Translations under genes and position numbers: made by a program
Source of the DNA: CAVVAL01 sp963742725
Lineage (GTDB): Bacteria; Actinomycetota; Actinomycetes; Mycobacteriales; Cryptosporangiaceae
Direction of reading: 5' to 3'
Assembly (NCBI GenBank): GCA_963742725.1
Contig: CAVUMX010000001.1
Location: forward strand, 496,001-560,000
Length of the DNA stretch: 64,000 nt
Notes under the pieces: generated by a model
Seen by the model: only the letters and a program-made list of their open reading frames with translations
Told to the model about the DNA's origin: nothing
Database searches by the model: none
Shown here: piece after piece, positions 23,540 through 31,170 of the stretch
Layout: each line of letters begins with the position of its first letter
Position numbering within the stretch: position 1 is the first letter of the stretch

Positions 23540-25726
23540 TCACCCCGACGCGGCGGCCAGCACCGCCCGTTCGACCTCTGCGCGCCGTACCTGCTCGTCG
23601 TAGGAGCCGACCAGGTAGAACGCGTCGACGGCATCCGCACCGAATGTGCTGACCCGGGCCGCGCGGACCCTGGCCTTGACCGATTCGAGCGCGGCGGCCA
23701 CCCGGTACAGCAGGCCGCGGCGGTCGGCGGCGCGCAGTTCGAGGACGGTCGCGTCGGTGGCCACGTCGTGCAGCCAGCGGACGCGCGGTGCCGGCCCCCC
23801 GGGGCTCGTTTCCTCCCGCCGTGCCAGCTCGTCGCCGACGTGCAGTCCCCCTCGGACCGCACGGCGGAGGTCGGCCGTCAGCAGGCCCGGGTCGGGGAGC
23901 GACCCGAATCGCGGCGAGGCCCTGAGCACCACCGCGGCGCCACCGCCGTCGAGATCGCCGGCGTCGGCGGCGTACACGTCGAGCCGGTGCAGGGCGAGTA
24001 CTCCCGCGCTGGCGCTGAGCAGCCCGTCCCCCGGCGCCGCGACGACCGTCACCTCGTCGCCGACGATCCGTACGGAACATTCCTGGCCGGATTCCAGGCC
24101 CAGGTCGGTGAGGACCCGGACCGGCGGCGGCGGGCCCTCGCCCAGCACCACGTGCACGCGCCGGACCAGGTCGGCGACCAGCCGCGCCTTCCAGGCCGAC
24201 CAGGCGGCGGGACCGGTCGCGGCGGCGTCCGCCTCGGTGAGCGCGTGGAGCAGGTCCAGGACCTCGGGGTCGTTGTCGACGGCGGCGGCGACCGTGGCCA
24301 GCGTGGCCGGGTCGTCCAGGTCGCGGCGGGTCGCCGTGTCGGGCAGCAGCAGGTGCTGGCGCACCAGCCGGACGATCACCGCCCGGTCCGCGTCCGGCAG
24401 CCCCCACCGCCGGCACACGGTCTCGGCGATCTCGGCGCCGACGACCGAGTGGTCGCCGGGCAGTCCCTTGCCGATGTCGTGCAGGAGCGCGCCGAGCAGC
24501 AGCAGGTCCGGGCGGCCGACCCGCCGGGTGTGCGCCGACGCCTCCGCCGCCGCCTCGACCAGGTGCCGGTCGACGGTGAACCGGTGCACGGCGTTGCGCT
24601 GCGGCAGCGACCGCACCCGGCTCCACTCCGGGAACCACCGTTCGACGAGGCCGTGCCGGTCGCAGGCCTCCCACACCTCGACGGCGTCCTTGCCCGCGCC
24701 GAGCAGCGTGACGAGCGAACGCAACGCGCCCTCGGGCCACACGTCCGGCAGGGCCGGCGCGTGGGTGCTGAGCCGGTCCAGGGTCGCCCGGCTGATCGGC
24801 AGCTTGGCGCCCGCCGCGGCCGCCGCGACCCGCAGGGCCAGGGGCCCGTCGATCGTGGCGTCGCGGGCCAGAACGACCTCGCCGTCCTGCTCGACAACCC
24901 CATCAGCGAGCGGACGGCGAATCTGGGCCGGCCGTCGGCGCCGCAGCCGTCGCCGGCCGGCGAGCCACCGTTCGACCTGGCGCCATCCGGTGTCGGACGC
25001 GTGCGCGATCGTCCGCGCCGCGTCGGAGACCTTCCGGAGCAGGTCGTCGGCGTCCTCGCAGCCGAGCGTCTCGGCGACCGGGTCCTGCTCGGCCAGCAGC
25101 AGCCGATCCAGCCCCCGCGCGGCTGATCGGTGCAGGGCGTCGCGGACGTCGAGCAGCCACCAGTACGCCTCCCGCACCGCGCCACGCGGCGGGTCGACGA
25201 TCTGGGCGTACCCGATGGCGCGGAGCGTGACGGCGTCCCGCAGTCCGCCGCGCGCCTCCTTCAGGTCGGGTTCGAGGAGGAACGCCAGCTCGCCGTTGGC
25301 CTGCCAGCGCGCCTGCGTGAGGTCGTGCAGCTCGCCGAGCCAGCGCGCCGGGTTGCTCCGCCAGTTGTCCCGGATCGCCTGGCCGAGCGAGTCGGCGAGG
25401 TTCCGGTCGCCGGCGACGCAGCGCGCGTCGAGCAGCCCGAGGGCGGCCTTCACGTCCTTGCGCGCCACGGCGACGGCCTCGTCCACGGTCCGGACGGCGT
25501 GGTCCAGGCCGACGCCGGCGTCCCAGACCGGATACCACACGGCTTCCGCGATCTCCCGCACCCGCGGTTGGCCGTTGTGGAGAAGGACGAGGTCCAGGTC
25601 GCTGTGGGTGACGACCTCGCGGCGGCCGAGGCTCCCGACCGCCACGAGGGCGACGCCCGCGACCGGCGGCAGCAGTTCTGCCAGCCACCGGTCGTGGGCG
25701 TCACTCAGTTGTGCACTAGATCGCAT
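23540..25726 (-). CDS. glnD: PII uridylyltransferase/adenylyltransferase GlnD
   Basis: Modifies the PII protein in response to glutamine. In order, the 728-residue protein shows: the nucleotidyltransferase site (AVGSLGRREVVTHSDLDLVL), a helical domain, an HD domain (LLGALLHDIGKGLPGDHSVV), and two C-terminal ACT-like domains (ADRRGLLYRVAAAL). In studied actinobacteria the enzyme adenylylates rather than uridylylates GlnK. ATG at 25726 overlaps glnK by 11 bases. It is somewhat shorter than proteobacterial GlnD, as usual for the phylum. Confidence 0.95.
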   Translation of the reverse strand: MRSSAQLSDAHDRWLAELLPPVAGVALVAVGSLGRREVVTHSDLDLVLLHNGQPRVREIAEAVWYPVWDAGVGLDHAVRTVDEAVAVARKDVKAALGLLDARCVAGDRNLADSLGQAIRDNWRSNPARWLGELHDLTQARWQANGELAFLLEPDLKEARGGLRDAVTLRAIGYAQIVDPPRGAVREAYWWLLDVRDALHRSAARGLDRLLLAEQDPVAETLGCEDADDLLRKVSDAARTIAHASDTGWRQVERWLAGRRRLRRRRPAQIRRPLADGVVEQDGEVVLARDATIDGPLALRVAAAAAGAKLPISRATLDRLSTHAPALPDVWPEGALRSLVTLLGAGKDAVEVWEACDRHGLVERWFPEWSRVRSLPQRNAVHRFTVDRHLVEAAAEASAHTRRVGRPDLLLLGALLHDIGKGLPGDHSVVGAEIAETVCRRWGLPDADRAVIVRLVRQHLLLPDTATRRDLDDPATLATVAAAVDNDPEVLDLLHALTEADAAATGPAAWSAWKARLVADLVRRVHVVLGEGPPPPVRVLTDLGLESGQECSVRIVGDEVTVVAAPGDGLLSASAGVLALHRLDVYAADAGDLDGGGAAVVLRASPRFGSLPDPGLLTADLRRAVRGGLHVGDELARREETSPGGPAPRVRWLHDVATDATVLELRAADRRGLLYRVAAALESVKARVRAARVSTFGADAVDAFYLVGSYDEQVRRAEVERAVLAAASG

Positions 25727-26054
25727 CGAGTCCGCGCTCGCCGGTACGGACCCGGACCACCTCGTCCACCGTGGTGACCCATACCTTGCCGTCACCGATC
25801 TTGCCGGTTCGGGCGGCCTCGACGAGCGTGTCGACGACCCTGTCCACGTCCACGCCGTCCACCAGGACCTCGACCCGTACCTTCGGCACGAAGTCGACGG
25901 TGTACTCGGCGCCCCGGTAGACCTCGGTGTGGCCCTTCTGGCGGCCGTACCCCTGGACCTCGCTGACGGTCAGGCCGTTGAGGCCCAGCGTCGCCAGGGC
26001 GGACTTGACGTCCTCCAGCTTGAACGGCTTGATCACCGCTGTAACAAGCTTCAC
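25716..26054 (-). CDS. glnK: Nitrogen regulatory protein PII (GlnK/GlnB)
   Basis: The 112-residue trimeric sensor of 2-oxoglutarate, ATP/ADP and glutamine status that binds and blocks AmtB. Begins KLVTAVIKPFKLEDVKSAL. The T-loop TEVYRGAEYTVDFVPK carries Tyr51, the residue modified by GlnD, and the C-terminal signature is GKIGDGKVWVTTVDEVVRVR. GTG at 26054 overlaps the amtB stop as GTGA. The amtB-glnK-glnD order points to GlnK, and the GlnR-type box upstream of amtB indicates nitrogen control. Confidence 0.97.
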   Translation of the reverse strand: MKLVTAVIKPFKLEDVKSALATLGLNGLTVSEVQGYGRQKGHTEVYRGAEYTVDFVPKVRVEVLVDGVDVDRVVDTLVEAARTGKIGDGKVWVTTVDEVVRVRTGERGLDAI

Positions 26055-27397
26055 GGCTTCTCCTCCTCAACGCCCGCGCCGACGAGGGTCCGCTGCGGCG
26101 CCGCCGAACCGGACACCCCGCCGCCCGCTGCCCCGCTGAAGTCATACCCGGTTTCGGCGTGCACGGTGGTGTCGATCCCGGCGACCTCGTCCTCGACGGC
26201 GACGCGGAACCCGATCGTCTTGTCGATGATCTTGCCGATGATCCACGTGAGGGCGAACGAATAGGCACCGACTGCGACCACGGCGAGCGCCTGCTTGCCC
26301 AGCTGCGTGACGCCGCCGCCGTAGAGCAGGCCCGCCGCGCCGTCCGTCGTCTCCGGCGTGAGGATGCCCGTGACGGTCGGGGTGGCCAGGAACCCGATCA
26401 GGATCGCGCCGACCGCGCCGCCGACCAGGTGGACGCCGACCACGTCGAGCGAGTCGTCGAAGCCGAGCCGGTACTTGAGGCTCACCGCGAGCGCGCAGAG
26501 CGCACCGGCGATCAGGCCGACCACGATGGCGCCGAGCGGGTTGACCGAGGCACACGCGGGGGTGATCGCCACGAGACCCGCGACCGCGCCGGACGCCGCA
26601 CCGAGCGTGGTGGCGTGCCCGTACCGCAGCTTCTCCACCACGAGCCAGCCGAGCACGGCGGCAGCGGTGGCGACCTGCGTGTTCAGGAACGCGACGCCGG
26701 CCTGTCCGTTGGCGGCCACGGCCGAACCGGCGTTGAACCCGAACCATCCGAACCACAGGATGCCGGCGCCGATGAGGACGAGCGGCAGGTTGTGCGGCTT
26801 GAACCGCTCCTTCGGCCAGCCGTGGCGCTTGCCCAGCACCAGGGCCAGCGCCAGACCCGCCGCGCCCGCGTTCACGTGCACCGCGGTGCCGCCGGCGAAG
26901 TCGAGCGCGCCGAGTGTGTCAGCGATCCAGCCGCCGTCCTCGGTGGTGGACAGGTCGCCGAAGTAGAAGACCCAGTGCGCGACGGGGAAGTACACGACCG
27001 TCGCCCACACGCCCGCGAACAGCATCCACGCGCCGAACTTGGCCCGGTCCGCGATCGCGCCCGAGATCAGCGCGACGGTGATCACCGCGAACATGAGCTG
27101 GAAGGACGCGAAGACGGTGACCGGCAACGTGCCGCTGACCTCGTGCAGGGTGCCCTTCATGCCGAGGTGATCGAGGTTACCGATCAGCCCCCCGAACGAG
27201 TCGGCCCCGAACGCGAGGCTGTAGCCGTAGAGCACCCAGAGCACGCTCACGAGAGCGATGGCCCCGAAGCTCATCATGAGCATGTTGAGCACGCTCTTGG
27301 CGCGCGTCATGCCGCCGTAGAAGAACGCCAGGCCGGGCGTCATGAACAAGACGAGCGCGCTGCTCACCAGGATCCACGCGGTGTCGCCGGTATCCAT
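26051..27397 (-). CDS. amtB: Ammonium transporter
   Basis: Trimeric ammonium channel, 448 residues and about 11 helices. Twin pore histidines appear in GTAVHVNAGAAGLALAL and VVGVHLVGGAVGAI. The Phe gate region and the start WILVSSALVLFMTPGLAFFY are typical. A hydrophilic C-terminal tail of about 60 residues (from GKIIDKTIGFRV) includes the PII-interacting region. ATG at 27397 follows AGGAGGGACTGAAC. First gene of amtB-glnK-glnD; expression is probably activated by GlnR under nitrogen limitation through the box at 27473-27510. Confidence 0.97.
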   Translation of the reverse strand: MDTGDTAWILVSSALVLFMTPGLAFFYGGMTRAKSVLNMLMMSFGAIALVSVLWVLYGYSLAFGADSFGGLIGNLDHLGMKGTLHEVSGTLPVTVFASFQLMFAVITVALISGAIADRAKFGAWMLFAGVWATVVYFPVAHWVFYFGDLSTTEDGGWIADTLGALDFAGGTAVHVNAGAAGLALALVLGKRHGWPKERFKPHNLPLVLIGAGILWFGWFGFNAGSAVAANGQAGVAFLNTQVATAAAVLGWLVVEKLRYGHATTLGAASGAVAGLVAITPACASVNPLGAIVVGLIAGALCALAVSLKYRLGFDDSLDVVGVHLVGGAVGAILIGFLATPTVTGILTPETTDGAAGLLYGGGVTQLGKQALAVVAVGAYSFALTWIIGKIIDKTIGFRVAVEDEVAGIDTTVHAETGYDFSGAAGGGVSGSAAPQRTLVGAGVEEEKP

Positions 27398-27472
27398 GTT
27401 CAGTCCCTCCTTCCGCAGTACCGATGTTGCGAGCAGCGTGGCGGCGGCCTGTTTCAACGAACGTTCGCCGCG

Positions 27473-27510
27473 GTTTCGCGCTTGTGACGGCATGTTTCGG
27501 GACTGTGAAC
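27473..27510 (-). promoter_or_regulatory. GlnR-type nitrogen operator upstream of amtB
   Basis: Read toward amtB, the site is GTTCAC, 6 bases, GAAAC, 5 bases, GTCAC, 6 bases, GAAAC. This is two consecutive a-b half-site pairs of the actinobacterial GlnR consensus (gTnAC-n6-GaAAC repeated). It is centred about 95 bases upstream of the amtB start. In Streptomyces GlnR binds such boxes to activate amtB-glnK-glnD. It lies in the divergent gap shared with the RCK gene, so an effect on that gene is also possible. Confidence 0.8.
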
Positions 27511-27558
27511 TTTCCGTGCGGTCGCGGGGCGCATTCAGGCGCTACGTAGCATTCCGGC

Positions 27559-29262
27559 ATGCGCTTGCGCCTCCCCCGGCCCCCGGGCGACCGTCCGATC
27601 ATCGTGTGTGGAGGCGACTCGCTGGCGCTCCGGCTGGTCGAGGAACTGGTCCGGATGGAGGAGCCGGTCACGGTCGTCGTGGACGATCCCGACACGCCCC
27701 ACGCCCGCCGCATGGAGAAGCTCGGTGCCCGTCTGGTCACCGGCCCGGCCGGCGAGGTCCGCACGTTACGCAGCGCCGGTGTCGCGTCCGCCCGGGCGCT
27801 CGCGCTCGTGGACGACGACGATGTCGGCAACATCCAGGTCGCGCTGGCCGCCCAGGAGCTCAATCCGCGGCTGCGGCTGGTCGTCCGCATGTTCAACCTG
27901 CGGCTCGGCAACCGGATCGACGACCTGTTCGACGACTGCACCGTCCTGTCGGCGTCCACGATCGCGGCGCCGTTCTTCGTGGACGCCGCCCTGGGCGACC
28001 GCAGTGGCCGGTTGATCCGCTTCGGCGGGCGTCCGCTGCTGGCGGGACCGCCGTCCGCGGTGGACGACGTCCTCGCCGCGCTCGCCGCCCCAGGCGCAGA
28101 CGGTTCACCGACGCTGCTCCCGGCCAGTTCCCCGGGGGCGACGCTCGTCCTCGGCTCACCGCGCGTCCGGCCGGACGACGGCGGCGAGACCCCGGCCGCC
28201 GGCACCGAGGAGATGCCGCTGATCCGGCGCCGGCGCCGCACCGGCAAGGTCGCGATGATGATCGGCATCGCACGGACCCTGTTCAGCCAGCGGCTCCAGC
28301 TCCTCACCGGGCTGCTCGCCGCGCTCGTGGCGGTGTCCACGGTGGTGTTCCACGCGGCCGTGCCGAAGCTGGGCTGGGTCGACGCGTTCTACTTCACGGT
28401 GACGACGTTCACGTCCACCGGGAACGGCGACCTCGCCGAGCTGGGGGCGTCCGCGCCGGTGAAGGTGTTCGGCGCGTTCCTGATGCTGCTCGGCGTGCTG
28501 ACGATCGCGGTCCTGACGGCCGTCGTGGTGGACGACCTGATCGGCGCCCGGATCGCGGACGGGCTCGGCATTCCGGTCGGGCAGCCGGCCGAGCACGTCG
28601 TCGTGTGCGGGCTGGGCACTGTCGGGCTGCGGGTCGCCGAGCAGCTGCACGCCGCCGGGGTCGACGTGGTCGGCATCGAGTACGACCCGGAGCCCGCGAC
28701 GTTCGCGGCGATGCGACGCCTCGGTTACCCGGTGGTCCGCGGCGATGCCAGCGAGGAGGCCACGCTGCTCGCCGCCGGCGTGCAGACCGCGCGGTGCCTC
28801 GTCGCGGTGACCGACGACGACGTGGCGAACCTGGAGGCCGGGCTCGCCGGCCGGGCGCTGCGTGACGAGCTGCGCGTCGTCCTGCGGCTGTTCGACTCCG
28901 GCCTCGCCGACCGCGTCGGCAAGCGGCTCGACCTGACGATCTCCCGCAGCGTGTCGTTCATCGCCGCGCCGGTGTTCGCGGCGGCGCTCATGGGGCGCGA
29001 GGTGGTGGCGGTGGTGCCCGCCGGACGGCGGGTCCTGCTCCTGGCGGACGTGCCGGTCAGCGCGGGCAGCGTGGCCGCCGGCGAGACGCTGGACAGCATC
29101 GCCGAGCCGGGCGAGATCCGGGTGTTGGCGCACGTCCAGGGTGGTGAGGTCGGCTGGCGGCCGTCCCTGGAAGCGCGGATCGACACCGGCGACCGGGTGT
29201 TCGTCGCGGCCACCCGCGCCGGCCTCGCGCGAGCGGTGCGACTCACCGGGACGGTGGCCTAG
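27559..29262 (+). CDS. RCK/TrkA-N ion channel-like protein with two NAD-binding domains
   Basis: 567 residues: an N-terminal TrkA-N Rossmann domain (PIIVCGGDSLALRLVEEL), an ion-channel core at about 230-330 (two helices around FYFTVTTFTSTGNGDLAE), then a second TrkA-N domain (HVVVCGLGTVGLRVAEQL) with C-terminal RCK part. It resembles K+ channel or K+-transport regulators. However, the filter position reads TSTGNGD rather than TVGYGD, so ion selectivity is uncertain. ATG at 27559. Divergent from amtB. Confidence 0.85.
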   Translation: MRLRLPRPPGDRPIIVCGGDSLALRLVEELVRMEEPVTVVVDDPDTPHARRMEKLGARLVTGPAGEVRTLRSAGVASARALALVDDDDVGNIQVALAAQELNPRLRLVVRMFNLRLGNRIDDLFDDCTVLSASTIAAPFFVDAALGDRSGRLIRFGGRPLLAGPPSAVDDVLAALAAPGADGSPTLLPASSPGATLVLGSPRVRPDDGGETPAAGTEEMPLIRRRRRTGKVAMMIGIARTLFSQRLQLLTGLLAALVAVSTVVFHAAVPKLGWVDAFYFTVTTFTSTGNGDLAELGASAPVKVFGAFLMLLGVLTIAVLTAVVVDDLIGARIADGLGIPVGQPAEHVVVCGLGTVGLRVAEQLHAAGVDVVGIEYDPEPATFAAMRRLGYPVVRGDASEEATLLAAGVQTARCLVAVTDDDVANLEAGLAGRALRDELRVVLRLFDSGLADRVGKRLDLTISRSVSFIAAPVFAAALMGREVVAVVPAGRRVLLLADVPVSAGSVAAGETLDSIAEPGEIRVLAHVQGGEVGWRPSLEARIDTGDRVFVAATRAGLARAVRLTGTVA

Positions 29263-29267
29263 CTGAT

Positions 29268-29297
29268 GGCCCGGCCGGCCGCGCGGCCGGCCGGGCC
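29268..29297. terminator. Perfect 30-bp palindrome between convergent genes
   Basis: GGCCCGGCCGGCCGC at 29268-29282 is followed directly by its exact reverse complement at 29283-29297. It begins five bases after the RCK gene stop and ends five bases before the convergent secreted-protein stop. This position fits a bidirectional terminator. There is no T-run, and folding would need to sacrifice a few central pairs for a loop. Confidence 0.6.
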
Positions 29298-29302
29298 GTG
29301 GA

Positions 29303-29719
29303 TCACCAGCTCTTCTTGAAGATGTACTTCACCGGGCTGCAGACCTCGAAGGACGTGGCGTTGTCCACACACTCCTGGGCCCACACCGAGGCGATGTCAC
29401 CGTTGATGAGGAACGACCTCTTGTTCGGGGCGCCTCCGGTCGCCTCGTACTCGAAGTGCACCGACGCCGAGGCGCCGTTGTAGTCGGCGACGCCCTTCAC
29501 GTAGGCGCGCTTCGAGTCCGCGGCGGTGTCCTCGATGACGCCCCGCACCTCGACCCAGCCCGGACGGACGTCGGGACGCTTCTTCCAGGTGCCCGTCGTC
29601 TTGGCGCCGCGGACGCCGTCCTGAAGGGTCCAGTTCCCGCTACTGGCCGCCTCGGCCGGCGACGAGATCAGGAATGCGGCACCCGCCGCGAGCGTCACGA
29701 TCGCTGCCTTACGAATCAC
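29303..29719 (-). CDS. Small secreted protein, unknown function
   Basis: A 138-residue protein with a signal peptide (KAAIVTLAAGAAFLISSPAEA, cut probably after AEA). The mature part is beta-rich and basic, with GNWTLQDGVRGAKTTGTW, GWVEVRGVIEDTAADSKRAY and two cysteines near the end (AQECVDNATSFEVCSP) that could be bridged. GTG at 29719 has GGAGG eight bases upstream. No family was recognised. A monocistronic gene ending at the palindromic terminator. Confidence 0.75.
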   Translation of the reverse strand: MIRKAAIVTLAAGAAFLISSPAEAASSGNWTLQDGVRGAKTTGTWKKRPDVRPGWVEVRGVIEDTAADSKRAYVKGVADYNGASASVHFEYEATGGAPNKRSFLINGDIASVWAQECVDNATSFEVCSPVKYIFKKSW

Positions 29720-29998
29720 TGTGCGTCCTCCCCTGTGGAACTGCTGCTTACGGGAAGAACGCTACGGAGGGCGACCCCGCGCGCGGCATGTGCGGCAGTG
29801 GAGGCACCGATTGCGCTGCTAGTTTGCGCTGACCTGCAACAAGATCGCCTGGCGATTCCAGCTACCGGCAGTAACCGGCAGTCCTCTGGCGGCAGTCTCG
29901 CGACCACCCGGCGCCGTTACCTTTTCGTGACCTACTCGCCGGTTACACCAGCGATCCGTCGCCACACTGAAGTTCCTCACGAGAGACGGGGGTCTCTG

Positions 29999-30197
29999 AT
30001 GGGCAACTTCCTTGCGTACTACGTGGCGGCCGCGGCCTGCGCCCTGGTCGTCTCCCTCCTGCTGCGGCGGCGGGCGCTGGCGGGACCCCAGCTGCGGCAC
30101 CACCGGCACCTACGGCTGCGGGGGCGACGGCTCCGGCGGGGGTGGCGCGGGGGCGGGGGCGGGGGCTGCGGCGGCGGCGGCAGCATCAGCACACTGA
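29999..30197 (+). pseudogene. Shortened TIGR04222-like paralogue, frameshifted
   Basis: From ATG 29999 the frame gives NFLAYYVAAAACALVVSLLL followed by RRRALAGP. This parallels LLLYLTLAGVAIVVSLVLRQ followed by RALAGED in the next gene. In that frame the rest is Arg-rich. Dropping one C from the CCCC run near 30087-30091 gives SCGTTGTYGCGGDGSGGGG and a stop at 30197, like the Cys/Gly tails of this family. The DNA just before the start is also duplicated before the next gene (CACGAGAGAC block). It looks like a paralogue deleted for the central domain. It could instead be a genuine small membrane peptide with a Cys-bearing tail. Confidence 0.5.
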
Positions 30198-30225
30198 CAT
30201 TCCGCACGAGAGACAGGGACCTCCC

Positions 30226-31170
30226 ATGACCTATCTGGCACTGGACAGTGGCACCTGGGGCATCGACGGCCCCGACTTCCTCCTGCTGTACCTGACGCTG
30301 GCCGGCGTCGCGATCGTCGTCTCCCTGGTGCTGCGGCAGCGGGCGCTGGCCGGCGAGGACACCGGCTCCGCCGCGAGCCACCTCGGCCCGTACGAGGTCG
30401 CGTACCTCAACGGCGGCGAGAACCAGGCCGTCGTCGCCGCGACCACCGCACTCCACCAGCAGGGCGTGCTCGGCACCACGGGCTACAAGAAGCTGACGGC
30501 GCAGCGTGCCCTGCCGGCCAGCGCTCACCCGCTGGAGCAGGCGATCCTCCAGGCCGTCGTGTCCGGCAACGCGACCTCCGGCAACAGGCTCCGCCACGAG
30601 CGCCACGTCCAGCAGTCGCTGGCCACGATCGCCCAGACCCTGTCCCGCACCGGACTGCTCGTCAGCCCCGACGCCGCACGTCGTGCGCGCCGGGCGAGCT
30701 GGCCGCTGCTCGCCGTCCTGGTCCTCGGGCTGGTGCGGCTCGCCGCCGGGTTCGCGAACGGCCGCCCGATCGGCTTCCTCGTCCTGGCCCTGATCGCCGT
30801 CGCGGTCATCGAGGTCGTGCTGGTGGCGTGGAGCGTCCCGACCGTGACCGCACGGGCCAAGGAGTCCCTGTCGGCGATCCGGCTCCAGAACAGCCACCTC
30901 TCGCCCCGGTCGAACCCGGCCTGGGAAACCTACGGCCCCCACAGCGCCGCTATGGGCATCGCGCTGTTCGGCACAGCCGCGCTGTGGTCCGCGGATCCCG
31001 CGTTCGCGTCCGAACTGGACATCGAGCAGCACCGGGCCGCGTCGGGCGGTTCGTCCAGCGGCTCGGGGTGCGGCGGCTCGACCTCCGGCTCCAGTTGCGG
31101 CAGCTCCAGCTCGGGGTCGAGTTGCAGCAGCGGATCGAGCTGCGGCGGCGGAGGCGGGTGCGGCGGATGA
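30226..31170 (+). CDS. TIGR04222-type membrane protein with Cys/Gly/Ser tail (likely MNIO substrate)
   Basis: 314 residues. A first membrane helix near 18-38 (LLLYLTLAGVAIVVSLVL) is followed by a soluble domain with YEVAYLNGGENQAVVAATTA and HPLEQAILQAV. Two more helices follow at about 158-200, then a fourth near 243-262. The C-terminal tail of about 50 residues (from ELDIEQHRAASGG) is built of Gly and Ser with five Cys, in units such as GSGC, SGSSC and GGGGGC. There is no other Cys in the protein. Stop overlaps the DUF692 start as ATGA. The domain and adjacent low-complexity tail fit TIGR04222 as I remember it. That the tail is the substrate is an inference. Confidence 0.82.
   Translation: MTYLALDSGTWGIDGPDFLLLYLTLAGVAIVVSLVLRQRALAGEDTGSAASHLGPYEVAYLNGGENQAVVAATTALHQQGVLGTTGYKKLTAQRALPASAHPLEQAILQAVVSGNATSGNRLRHERHVQQSLATIAQTLSRTGLLVSPDAARRARRASWPLLAVLVLGLVRLAAGFANGRPIGFLVLALIAVAVIEVVLVAWSVPTVTARAKESLSAIRLQNSHLSPRSNPAWETYGPHSAAMGIALFGTAALWSADPAFASELDIEQHRAASGGSSSGSGCGGSTSGSSCGSSSSGSSCSSGSSCGGGGGCGG

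Noticed and set aside
23646..26264. Long plus-strand open frame antisense to glnD, glnK and the amtB 3' end
   Set aside because: The product is Arg/Ser-rich shadow sequence covering three well-identified genes.
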